Part shown: one piece after another, positions 12,622-23,342 of the stretch | Position numbering within the stretch: the first letter of the stretch is position 1 | Layout of the letters: every line of letters starts with the position of its first letter | Assembly (NCBI GenBank): GCA_033182465.1 | Contig: CP137318.1 | Coordinates: 3,596,001 to 3,660,000 of the forward strand | Length of the DNA stretch: 64,000 nt | Direction of reading: 5' to 3' | DNA from: Sanghuangporus weigelae | Lineage: Eukaryota > Basidiomycota > Agaricomycetes > Hymenochaetales > Hymenochaetaceae | Program-made: the position numbers and the translations under genes | The notes under the pieces: generated by a model | Told to the model about the DNA's origin: nothing | The model's input: the letters and a program-made list of their open reading frames with translations, nothing else | Databases searched by the model: none

Positions 12622-14393
12622 TCAAGTCCTGACTAGTGCGGTAGACATCGACTCGTCGTGTCTAATACTGTTACTATCTAGCCGTCTCCTCTGTCTCGGC
12701 AAATTATCCGCATCGCTCTCTGGGTGCCACGATAAATGTGGTGCTGGTAGTGGTGGTTGAGCTTGCCCTGCAGGTAAATAACCATACGAGCCGTATGCAG
12801 GAGCGTGGTACGGCGGAAAGTTAGACATAGTCATTGGTAGTGGTAGGCTCGGTGCGTGGCCCGGTAAACTGGGAATAGGTGTAGGTGTCTGAGATGAAGA
12901 CTGTGGGTGATGTTGTTGTTGACGATCGGGATTGAGTCGGGCACGGTAGAGCATGACGAGTCCGTTGACGAAGACTGTCATGAACGCCAAGGAGGATAGC
13001 GTGAAGAGCTATACAGGTATTCAAAAATAAAAATTAAGAGTTAAACAAAGTCCAATACCACTATGAGTCAAGACTCTTTGCTTACCAGAGTCTTCCAGCT
13101 TATAGGATCGATGAAGCTATTCACCACTTCCGCGAGCATCTCGGCTCCTACGCGTGCCCGGCCGACGACCTTCGGATCTCGGTTCATGCACGTCTCCCAT
13201 GTCGCGCACTGGTGGAGCATTGCCGGGATGGGAGACGTTGCACATAGGTTTTGTTTGTAGAGCTGAGTGCAGGTTGATATTTCTTGTAGGATATCTAGGT
13301 AGGTAAAGGTAGTTCGTTTCGAAGAAAGAAAGCAGCATGGAGTTAGTGAGCAAATTCACTTCTGATTCGATGGTGAAGTGAAGTGAAGATGTCTCACCCA
13401 TGGAGTATTCTCCGATTCTTTGTTCCACGTCTCGCTGCACGGTAAAGATGAATTGGACGAGAAGGTAGAGGAAAACGAGGATTAGCGAGAGATTGAACAT
13501 GAATTGCAAGTAACTAGTATTCAATATTAGCAAGCGGAAATTACGGAGGCTTGCCCAGTGCTCACCCGAGTAAAACGTAAGGTGTATCAGTTTTGACTGG
13601 AGGTGGGCCAGGCATATTAAGAGTATAATGATTCGACGTATTTCTCGTTACGGCGCGTTGTACTTGACGTCCCTTCCGTGGTGACTCTCCATCACTATCC
13701 TCTTCGTCATCTCCACTGATGTCTTCATTGTCCGAGTATCTAGCTTTCGACTTATCTCGTAGACAATTTGCACGACCGTGAGTGCGAACATCCCTCCGTT
13801 TGCGCGCTATCCGACGTACCGCAGCGTTTGATATTCGTCGACGCTCCGGGCTCTCAACATCATCCCTTCTTCCTCTTTCCTCATCCAACATCTCATCTTC
13901 CGCATCACCTCTTTGCTTCGTCCGTTCAGTCCTTGACTGTCCGAAAATACGCCCAGGTGGCGGTCGAACAGGAGAGAGCTCAGCATCCTTCATATCCACT
14001 TCTGGTATTTCCGTGTATGTGGACGGACCCGCCCATCCATTAGAATGCTGTTGGCTGAGGGGAGGAGGTCGAAAGAGATAACGCAAGTTCTCGCCGAACA
14101 CTGGTTGTGGAATCTCAACTACACCTTGACCTTTCTTGGGATCGAAGGGAGCGGGTGGAGGAAGTGCAGTGTCGTGAGAACCTAATCATGTTCAAGTTCA
14201 GGTCAAAGTAGTTCTAGTATAGGCAACGTCGATATACATAAGAATGCTACGCACGTTTGGCAGGAATATTATTCGCATTCTCCTTCTCCTGCGCGTCAAC
14301 GCGCCAGGCAGGAATGGTTTTCGTGCGGTTCGTGAACTCGATACCAACCATCGGTGCCTCGTTGCTACGAGCCCGAGCGTAGATAGCAGACAT
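12622..14393 (-). CDS. BRL1: BRL1/BRR6-family nuclear envelope protein
   Basis: Integral inner nuclear membrane protein needed for nuclear pore complex assembly and envelope lipid homeostasis in yeasts. Model on the minus strand: 14393-14255, 14181-13566, 13513-13398, 13294-13086, 13008-12622, 488 residues. The N-terminus carries an EFTNRTKTIPAW segment, followed by a long charged disordered region. A first membrane helix (FNLSLILVFLYLLVQFIF) is followed by a lumenal loop with four cysteines (STCTQLYKQNLC and HQCATWETCMNRDP) and VGRARVGAEMLAEVVNSFIDPIS, the family hallmark. A second helix (LFTLSSLAFMTVFVNGLVMLY) and a Pro/Gln-rich tail complete it. The frame remains open upstream to 14645 in antisense to ClpP, so the start at 14393 is a choice; it places the two start codons head to head. 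Fungi may have one or two paralogues, so BRL1 versus BRR6 is not resolved. Confidence 0.92.
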
Positions 14394-14605
14394 CGAATCC
14401 TTCCTCTTGTCTTGTTCTCCTCCGACGCTATTCTGGTATTCCGCGCTTTTTGCTTCCGGCAGAGGCGAGTTTGGTGAGAGACGAACTCGACGTGGTGATT
14501 GGATTGTTGATGAGACGTGGACATGAACGGGATCACGTGAGACGCGATTTCCATCCGTTGGCCACTGGCACGCATCTTCCAGTCTCCTCGTCAATTCTGA
14601 CCAGA
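14394..14605. promoter_or_regulatory. shared divergent promoter of BRL1 and CLPP
   Basis: Only 212 bp separate the two start codons on opposite strands, so both promoters must share or overlap this segment. No clear TATA element is visible. This is inferred from spacing alone. Confidence 0.55.
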
Positions 14606-15861
14606 ATGCTTCAGAAACTGTTTCAATCTGCACCGCGAAGCACAAGACTGAGGGGAAATGTTACTCTGATTCCAAGGAGGTGTCTTAACCGTTCCGCTAT
14701 AGCTTGTTCAGCATTACCCAACTTAAGGTCAGGATGGTCAGAACCGACGGCGTACGACTTGGTACCAATGGTCATCGAGCAGTCCGTGCGTCCATTTGTA
14801 TGACTTACATCACAAAAATACGTCAGTCTGACACTTTTGAGAGCGTAGGGACGAGGTGAACGATCATTTGATATCTTCTCGCGTCTTCTACGAGAGCGAG
14901 TAGTCATGATTCATGGACCAGTATGTTCTTCATCTTTCATATTTGCAGCGAATCATTGTACTTAGGGAGTATATATAGGTACGAGATAGTACTTCTGCCG
15001 TGACTGTTGCGCAATTGCTCTTCCTGGAAGCTGAAGATGCCTCAAAGCCAATCCATATGTATATTAATTCTCCAGGTGGGAGTGTCACTGCCGGACTCGC
15101 CATTTATGATACGGTATGAGCATCAGCCCTGTTAGAAGAGGAAAGTGTTACTGACTGGTTTGATTTAGATGCAGGTGTGGTTTACTTCTCTGTATGCTGC
15201 AAAGGTCGTGTGCAGACTCTTACTTTTCTTCTGATTCAGTATGTTTCATCACCAATCCACACATACTGCATGGGTCAGGCGTGTTCCATGGGTTCTCTTC
15301 TTTTGGCAGCAGGTACACTATACTTTCCTCGATTGACAATCCCGGAAACACTAACACTGTGAAGGTGAAATGGGCAAGCGACATTCGCTTCCACACGCAA
15401 GCATAATGATTCATCGTGAGTACTGCCTCTTCGAATTAATAATAATTAACGTGAACTAATCCATTTCATATGCTTCAGAACCGTCCGGAGGAGCTTCCGG
15501 ACAGGCTTCCGACATTGCAATCCATGCACGAGAGATACTGCGCGTACGAGAGGTACTTACTGGAATTTATCAGCGGCATTGCGGTAAGGAAGGCGAGAGT
15601 GTTGAGGAGGGTTTATCTCGATTCGGTTCGTCATTCTCCCTGCTTTTATCTTCCCCTCTGATTTTACATGAAATATATGAAATAGAGAAGGCACTTGAGC
15701 GGGATTATTTCTTGACAGGTGCGTTCCAGTCTGTCCGTGCTATTGTTAGCTACATGTGAGCTAATGCGACTCGACATTCGTCAACAGCGAAAGAAGCATT
15801 GGATTTCGGGCTCGTGGATAGTATCCTGGAAAAGCGACCGAACCCTGATTCACAAACATAA
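14606..15861 (+). CDS. clpP: mitochondrial ATP-dependent Clp protease proteolytic subunit
   Basis: Serine peptidase of the mitochondrial matrix that degrades proteins fed by ClpX. Model: 14606-14785, 14849-14920, 14979-15113, 15169-15174, 15240-15312, 15365-15415, 15479-15625, 15686-15718, 15788-15861, giving 256 residues. The N-terminus is Arg/Ser-rich without acidic residues, a mitochondrial presequence, followed by [19 protein letters not shown]. The catalytic serine is in [14 protein letters not shown], the histidine in [13 protein letters not shown] (its codon is complete; the next is split by an intron), and the aspartate in [20 protein letters not shown]. Exon 4 is a 6-nt microexon encoding Met-Gln, required to give IYDTMQYVSSP, the conserved sequence of the family. 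Length fits mitochondrial ClpP. It is divergent from BRL1. Confidence 0.97.
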
Positions 15862-16072
15862 AGGCGATGTACCGCATTGAACCAGAACTTGACTAACGAT
15901 TGTGAATCGATGCTAGTACTTTCGGCAGGGATGCCGAGTACACCTATGATTCGATAGCACAGGACGTCTGTCGGTATATGCATAGATGAGATCTGTTTAA
16001 TTTTGCGGTCACACACACGACCTATCAACAATCTTATTTGGTTTCGAAACGGAACACCTCAGATGCGGTCAT
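15700..16072 (+). repeat. tandem duplication unit, copy 1 (contains last ClpP exon)
   Basis: This covers the end of exon 8, the last intron, the last exon of ClpP and about 200 bp of 3' sequence. It matches the stretch 16185-16576 over most of its length, with shared blocks such as TCGTCAACAGCGAAAGA, CTGATTCACAAA and CCTCAGATG in the same order. The end points are approximate. Confidence 0.75.
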
Positions 16073-16184
16073 TTTCCCTCTAGCGTCCTTTGAACACCTA
16101 TTACTGATCTGCTTGCTGATCCTGCCCGGCAGGACTACCCCAGAATATAAGTACATAGACTGATAGTCATTGCTATATGCTGAT

Positions 16185-16576
16185 TTCATTTCTTCTTGAA
16201 AGGTGTGTACCAGTTAGCCAACCTTATTATCGACAAGACGTGAGATAATGCAACTATGCACTCGTCAACAGCGAAAGAGACATTATAATTTCGGTTTTGT
16301 GGAAAGTATCCTAGAAAAGAAGCCAAACTCTGATTCACAAATGTAACGAGGTTCACGCATATCTTATTTTGACCTGTCCTCGATTAACGAGTATAGTATG
16401 AATGGATGCTCAATTTGACAACAGGTGTATCAGTGATACGGTGCGCACGGGACACTTGTTGTCATGCATAGCTACTTGATTCCGAACATTAGACCCATTT
16501 TGATTTCACGACCGCACGAACTACCCATTATCATTTTTACACGTATTGAAGTGGAATGCCTCAGATGTGATCAATA
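16185..16576 (+). pseudogene. decayed second copy of the ClpP terminal exon
   Basis: A diverged copy of 15700-16072. It begins with a splice-donor-like AG/GTGTGTACC at 16201 matching the donor after ClpP exon 8. It has an acceptor CAACAG at 16265-16270, and then an exon-like block corresponding to [23 protein letters not shown]. In the copy the block hits TAA after KETL and contains a one-base length change, so it cannot encode the ClpP C-terminus. Similarity continues into the 3' flank (TGCATAG, GCCTCAGATGTGATCA). It probably arose by local tandem duplication followed by decay. It lies between ClpP and the broken NACHT-WD40 gene. Confidence 0.75.
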
Positions 16577-16726
16577 CAAGAAAAGAGGCCTTCACGATCT
16601 TCTTCCCAGCAACAAGAGTATATTGGTTCTCATACACGGCAATCAGTAGAGTAATATATACAACAAGGAACTCGCAAATAGATATTGAATAATAATAATT
16701 AAAGCCAGGTAAAAAAAGTCGTAATG

Positions 16727-19700
16727 TCACTTGGATTGGTAAGCCTTCGACCAGTCCTTGCCCACACGGGAATTCAACAAGTCCAACTTTATAGAAAACG
16801 GACTACTGAAGAACGCGTTTCGGGGTCGCCAGAGTACTCCACGCATGTCCTCCGGTATCCATGTTAGCAATTCGCCTCGCCCGCTTCTCACCCAGCCGTC
16901 ATCGTGTAAGATCCAGTCTGAGAGTGAGCGTTCCCTGCATGTGGTCGAACCAATACCCTGGTCACTCGAACCTACATCGGTATCTGCATCTTCGTGCGAC
17001 GACAAAGCTGACGAGATACAAGCTGCGTGCTTTCCAACGCCTCCTAGTCCGATGCCGTCACACCCTACATCCCAAATGCGTATCGTACAATCAGCAGAAC
17101 CCGATACGATGTGATGTCCGTCGGGCGAGAACATCACTGACAAGACTCCGTTTGTGTGGCCCCTGAGCGGGCCCAAGACCCGCTCACCACTACCGGTATC
17201 CCATACGCAAATTGTCTCATCCGTCCGAAGAGCCAGACGCGACGCGCTTGCCATCCGGCGACAACGTGACTGAAGTGACAACTCTCGTATGTGTTTCGAA
17301 CGGACCCGAAACGAGTTCACCGCTGTCCACATCCCATATACAGACCGTCTTATCTCCAGAACCTGACGCGACACGTTTGCCGTCCGGCGAGAACGCCACT
17401 GAATAGATGGAGTCCGCGTGACCCTCAAGCGGATCCAAGACCAACTCGCCGCTACCGGCGTTCCATATGAGAATGGTCTTATCCCAAGAACCGGACACAA
17501 TATAGTCACCATCCGACGAGAAAGCGACTGAAGTAACACAATCCGTGTGTAGTGTGAGCGGACCCAAGATGAGCCCGCCGCTGATGGCATCCCGGCTGTG
17601 AGCCTGAGACGACGCGATTGCGGTCATGAGAGAACGCGACTGATGTAACCGCGTCTGTGTGCGCCTCGAATGCACCCGAAGCGATGTTGATCCTGCCTGC
17701 ATCCCAAATGCGAATAGTGCCATCGTATGAAGCAGAAATGACACGTTTACCGTCTGCAACATGGACCCCAGATGCACTTTCCACTGTCCGCGTCAAATAT
17801 AGCAATCCAACTCCCGGATCCCGAGACGACGTGTGAGAGAATGCCGCTGAAGTGACGTATAGCGAGTGCACTTCCGTGACGAGCCTGCCGCTGTCACAAC
17901 ACGTTTCCCGTCTGGTGAGACAGCATATAAAGATACATCGCGTGCATCAAACAATATTAATGCCGAGACTCGCTTCCCGGTACCGGCATCCCAAATGCCA
18001 ACCTTTCTACTTTTATAACCAAAGACATACTTCCCGTCCGACGATACCTTGCGGAAGTCGATATCTGGCTCGTGCCACGCAGAGTCCACCTCGCCATTCT
18101 CGGGACTTATGATGTAGACATTCCCCTTAGCCACTGCAATGACACGTTTGCCGTCTAGAGTAAATGCGACCGACGAACCCCAAGAATTATCTGTGCTAAT
18201 CGAACAAGAAATGTGCTTCCCAGTGGCAACGTCCCAAATGCAGATCGTTCCATTCTGCAAACCTGAGACGACGTGCTCGCTATCCGGCGAGAACGCGACC
18301 GACTTGACCTCGGAGTCTGCCTTGAACGGACCCGATATGTGCTCACCGCTGTCGGCGTCCCAGACTCGAATACTCTTATCATCAGAACCAGATGCAATGC
18401 ACCTTCCGTCACGGGAGATCGCCACAGAACAGATCCAGTTTCTGTGACCCTCCAAGACCTTAATGCACCGCGCCGGAGTCCTCACTCCCAATCGATCGAC
18501 TTTGACAACTGGATGCGATTTCGAATAATGATCCGCAACGGGCGACTCGCCTTTCCAAAGGGACATGGCAGATAGATATATGTGAGGAACGCTCTGTGAG
18601 ATGGGATATGCAACTGTAAGGACAAGCCTGTACGCGGCCCATAGGAAAGACGACAACTCCGCATCGACTGACTGTAAGATCATCAGTAAGCTAGAGTAAA
18701 CCTGTATAAAAGACAATGACCGTGGTCCACATATTGGCATTATATAGAGCCTGACCTGCGACTTGGCTGAAATATCCTGTGAGAGAAAGAACCTCGAGCC
18801 AGTACAGGAGCTGAACGTTCGCGAAATTCCTCAGTTTGTCTCGCACTCCAGTCAAGTTGTCTGACCACACGAGCTCGCACATATGTACTGGCCAGAAACG
18901 GCATGCATAACTCAGGTGCGGCGGAATGTTGTCCTCGATCCGTTCTTTGAGTCCTGGAATCTCGGAGTTGCGGAGGAACGACGATTCGATATTACAAATG
19001 TTGAAATGCAATTTCTCCGTCATGGTGTCGAAGCACCGCTCAGTTACGGATTGTTTCTGCTTAAACTCGTCGATGTGCCATGGATCCTTACCGGACCACT
19101 CGGACGACAACAAGTAATCGGCGAAAGACGCATGGTGTAGACGAATCGGCTCCCCAGGCTCGTACCGGACGACAGATCGGAGTCGTCTCAACAAATCACC
19201 CACTGAGCCTTGCTCAAGCTTCAGGAACGTTTCCATAGTGCTAGCGGACATTGCTTCCTTTGCGAACAAGAGAAGTCCCAGAACGGCCGTCCCGTCATCC
19301 TTTGAGACTTTATCCCGCCAGATTCTCGACTCCCTGAGGGCAGTGGCGTACAGACTATCAATGTCCGACCCGCCAACCAACTGAATGTTGGCCGCAAATG
19401 TCCGCAGTTTCTGCCGCGGATAGATGGCATCGCACACCATTTTGGTTGCAGTTGATGCCCAAATGAAGAGCCCATCTGCGGCCTTGCAGAGCACTTCAAC
19501 GTCCTTATCCCAAGTCCCGTCCCGATCCTTGAATTCTTCCTCCATCTTTCTCCTGATGTAATATCCGACATCGTGTTTGCTGCTTTCGGAATCATGCTCA
19601 AGGATGACATGTTGGATGCCGGTTCTGGTAGATAAGTCCTTCATGATATCATGTTCCGGTCGACTCGTAACAAGAATGCGGACATTTGAAGGAAGCTCCG

Positions 19701-21558
19701 TAAAATCATTCTTCAACAAACCCAGTAAATCCCGTCGTTGATGTACATCACCGTACTCATCTAACGCATCAAGAATAATGACAATGGGGCCCTTGACGGC
19801 ATCTCCGCTAGCGCGTATCGGTTCCGAGAGGAGTTCCTTGAACTGGACTCCTGGTTTCCTATCGTTGATGTTCGGTTTCCCGTCGGCAGCCTGAATGATG
19901 TACGGAGCGAGAGGTGGGTAACGTTCCGCAAGCATATGAGCAATGGTCCGAATGATGGAGGTCGACTTGCTCTTTTCCCGTTCAAAGAACAAATGGACAG
20001 GTTGGTATCCCACCTCCCCGCATCGATCTGAAGCGGTCACAGCGAGTGTGCTCTTTCCAGAACCAGCGGCTCTGGATAACCAGAGAATATTTGGAGTCGA
20101 CTCGGAGTATAGGAAGTCCATGATCTGTTTTAAGTATTCCTCGCGAGTCCCCTTAAGGCACCGTGGACGGGACGAGATCCCGGATGTGGACTCGGGAATC
20201 TTCCCGAGATGGTCGAGTTGTTGCTGCAGATCTGGTTGGCAGATGTAAACTTAGCCCTCGACAGTGAAAAAGTATCGGAACTCACGAATGTCAGTTGTTG
20301 CTGCCTTTGTCTCCAACCCAACCTTCATGACCTGTTGTTGCTGCTCATCTGGGTAGATCATCGTCAAGGATTTTTAATGAAGCTATGAAATAAAGCATAC
20401 AAATCGCATCGGCCTTCTTGGCCACATGTAAACCAATAGCTGAGTTTAGGTCTCCTCTGAGCTTGTCGAGTTTGTCTGAGTGCTCCTGAACCTCTTGATG
20501 ATCAATAACTCGAGCTATTCGGCCTATGCAGAAGATTAGTCCCTATAAAGGTGCAGTCGAGTTTCATGCGCACCGAAGATTTTGTGTTTTGAATATTTCT
20601 GTACAAAGCGAGAGCACTCAATTATCTCGCCCAGCAACTCCTTAGTTATGGGCTTCAGCATCTCCGTTCTGTCGTCCAAAGATTCCGCATTAGTATGGAA
20701 CTCGTATGTTTTCCGGATCTTGTCGACAAGTTCGACCAGTTGCAAATCAATGCGTAATTGTTCAGACACGGCCTGCATCAAATCGTCAACAACTGACGGA
20801 TGGAATCGACAACGTTTGCGTGCACATACTTTGTACAAAGCCGTGGCAATTTGCCACGACACTTTAACGACCGGGTGAATCTGGAAAATATACATTGTCC
20901 GATGTTCAACTCAACAGTTGTCGGACTTACTTGGGCGACGTTGTCGACTATTTCAATTACCACATCCGCCACCTCAATGACAGTTCCAATCACTTCCGCA
21001 GCAGTATCGGTTCTCTGCGCCAGAGCGTTGAGCTGCTTTGCACTTTCCTCGGCCGCATTGACTTCGATGTCTGCTTGAGTTTGCGCATCTATTGTCTTAA
21101 GACGAAGGATAATACTGCCTGCGTGGCCTAGCCGATTTCTGCTGAACGGCGGAATATTCTTGGGGATGAAAAGGTCTCGTCGGACTAAAGGACAGCTGAG
21201 TCTAGGCCGAGACGCAGAACTAAATATGTGCTCACCATCACCTTCAGCAGATTCCCGCAATAGCTCTGCCAAATTGATCTTGACAGAGCCGATGCGTTTT
21301 GTTGACTTCCTCAAACGGACATCGAATACACCAGCGTCCTTATCAGAACAGGCGCTATCCAATGATCAGCAGTTGCAAGCCAGGGATACTCAGTAGGCTC
21401 ACAATGTTAAGGTGCTGCGCCAGGCCGGCTCCGCATTGGCATTGAGTGTGCCTGTCTTTCGGGTGGAGTTATCGAATTTGACTTCTACGTCAAGCGCAGA
21501 GTTCTCCTCCTTCCTCGGGATGTCCTTAACACGGATGACTAGAAGAATATCAGACAAT
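16727..21558 (-). pseudogene. NACHT-WD40 STAND protein (NLR-like), frame-broken
   Basis: Signal-transducing NTPase of the fungal NLR type, thought to act in non-self recognition. Minus-strand segments in phase: 21558-21403 (C2-like, LSDILLVIRVKDIPRK), 21354-21236, 21184-20931, 20880-20574 (helical), 20523-20401, 20348-20286, 20231-18721 (NACHT), and 18671 down to about 17885 (first WD repeats). The P-loop reads RAAGSGKST, with Arg in place of the first Gly; Walker B is IVIILDALDE. The WD40 propeller then breaks frame at about 17885, 17826, 17765, 17605 and 17220, and resumes each time with good WD repeats ([30 protein letters not shown]) down to a TGA at 16727. Some breaks also lack a strand, implying internal deletions between repeats. 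The true 5' end above 21558 is unresolved. Sequencing error cannot easily explain so many lesions with missing repeat parts. Confidence 0.85.
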
Positions 21559-23342
21559 CTGAAGTATACTCAAACGTGCAACGCTGACCTCGAAGTGCAT
21601 AGAGAGTCGGTTCCGACATGCTGGAGAAGAGTCAAGTGGAGTTTCAACATGCTACATGAGCGACTTCTTATAACTCTATGCGAATTGGCCACGACCTCTC
21701 CGCGCGCCCAGTATTCTTAGGACTGAGTATGCCTTATTGATTCGGCGCACATCTTTTCCTACTGCACAATCATGTTCCTCTGATTGATGAAGTGGAACCC
21801 TCGGTAGAACTCTGAGCGATTTACTTGCGCCGTAGAACCCGGATCCCGTAAATCGCTTGATTGCGCGCACATCTAGAACATAGTTCGATTCGACGAGGCA
21901 TTGCCTGAGGGAGAGGAAGAAGTTATCAGTAAATCCGCAGGGATAGACCAGGTATCAGCATTGACCAACAACAGTTCTTTCCTATCCTTGTCAATCTCTC
22001 GAGCTCCGAATCAACCGGAGAGCTTGTTCATTCGTCCTGGTATTAACAAGCGCCTCTGTTTATCCGCACATCATTGTAAGCGCCTTCTTTCCTTCCCGAT
22101 ATGAATCGAAGACTGCAACGAGGGCGACACGTTGGTGTTCATTGGACACAAGACCACAGCAATACCGCACCGAAGCCAACTTTGCAGACCACCGGACCAG
22201 AATCGTGTGGCATCACATCTCTCAGAATGAATCCCAGGATACGAAAGCCTCAGGGAATCAGATTGGAAGTCCCTCGCCGCAAAACTCTCTCCGGATGGAT
22301 AGAGCTGCTAGCCCACACAGCGTAGTATTGGATGGTTCTGTGCCATCACAGATAGCTATTAGACCTAGCTCTGAATTAACAAATAGGAAAGCGTGCCAGC
22401 ATCGATAAAGATTGAGGATGGTAGATGCGACAGTAAAGCATGTAGGTTTCATAGCCTTCCGATGTTCCTAATGTTTCGTGCGGTCTGAATCTAGGAGTGG
22501 CAGCCAGTAAACCGGGGGTACTTGGTGCATCCCCTGACATCTTCAAACCGGAACCAGGCATCTACCTTCCAGGAAGTCGAGCCGCCATGTTACATGCAAA
22601 TATCGCACCGTTCACGTCTGGCAGAAAGAAGTTGATTGAAAGCAACAAGAACAATGCATGGGCATGCTCAAGCGGGAGTCAGATGCTAAAAGCATCGGAA
22701 CCGGGATTGATCCCTCAGTTTCTCCTTGCTTTGATAAAGTATTCTTCGTAGAATATTATTTTGAGGATTCAGAGTGCGGATGTTCGAGTACAACACTCTT
22801 GGACTGATGGTGTTCGTGGTGGTACGACATAAAGACAGGTTCAAGGGTAAATAGCTATTAGATAATCAAATACTATAGACTTCATTTTTTTGGCATGCAT
22901 TGCACACTACCACTACCACTGCATTTGAGCATTTTCAATTTCGGTTATGATTCGAGATTTTCTTCTCTCCTCTACTATCGATACTGTATATCAATCTCGA
23001 AACAACTGTGAATGATGATCCATCCTATTCTTTCACCAAACATATACAAACACACTCTTCGTTCATAAATCTTTCTCACGTTTGTCTTCAACAATGTCAT
23101 CTCTGCCTTAGAGTCACTTGCTTTCCGGTATCTTACCAGTGGTCAATGCAGGCGCTCGCGGGGATGCAGAGCATTTTCTTCAGATGGAGAGAACCCTGGG
23201 GAGACCTCTAGAGTCGATGGCGCTCAGCTAGGCCATCGATGACTGCTGTCTAGGGTACATTTCATTCGTTCTTTACGGCGGGGGATTGATAATGTTTAGT
23301 TTAAAGACAAGAATAATACAAATTTTCCTTATGAGATGAAGT
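21559..23342. other. intergenic, 1.8 kb, no supportable gene
   Basis: This holds the unresolved 5' end of the NACHT-WD40 gene and, from about 21.9 to 22.8 kb, several medium open frames on the plus strand with no recognisable domain, broken by stops in a way that does not splice convincingly. They could be relics of a decayed gene. The last 600 bp are AT-rich and look like 3' flank of HEM3. Confidence 0.4.

Noticed and set aside
14247-14645. Extended BRL1 N-terminus in the open frame upstream of 14393
   Set aside because: The added sequence overlaps ClpP exon 1 in antisense and has no conserved motif. The ATG at 14393 lies just before the EFTNRTKTIPAW element and leaves room for both promoters.
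17793-17900. Interpreting the WD40 frame breaks as introns
   Set aside because: The gaps are too short or absent, lack GT/AG pairs in phase, and some need a single-base change (near 17220). Introns cannot explain them.
21901-22751. Several plus-strand open frames suggesting a gene between the NLR and HEM3
   Set aside because: The frames cannot be joined by credible splice sites and contain no recognisable motif. They are left as possible decayed sequence.
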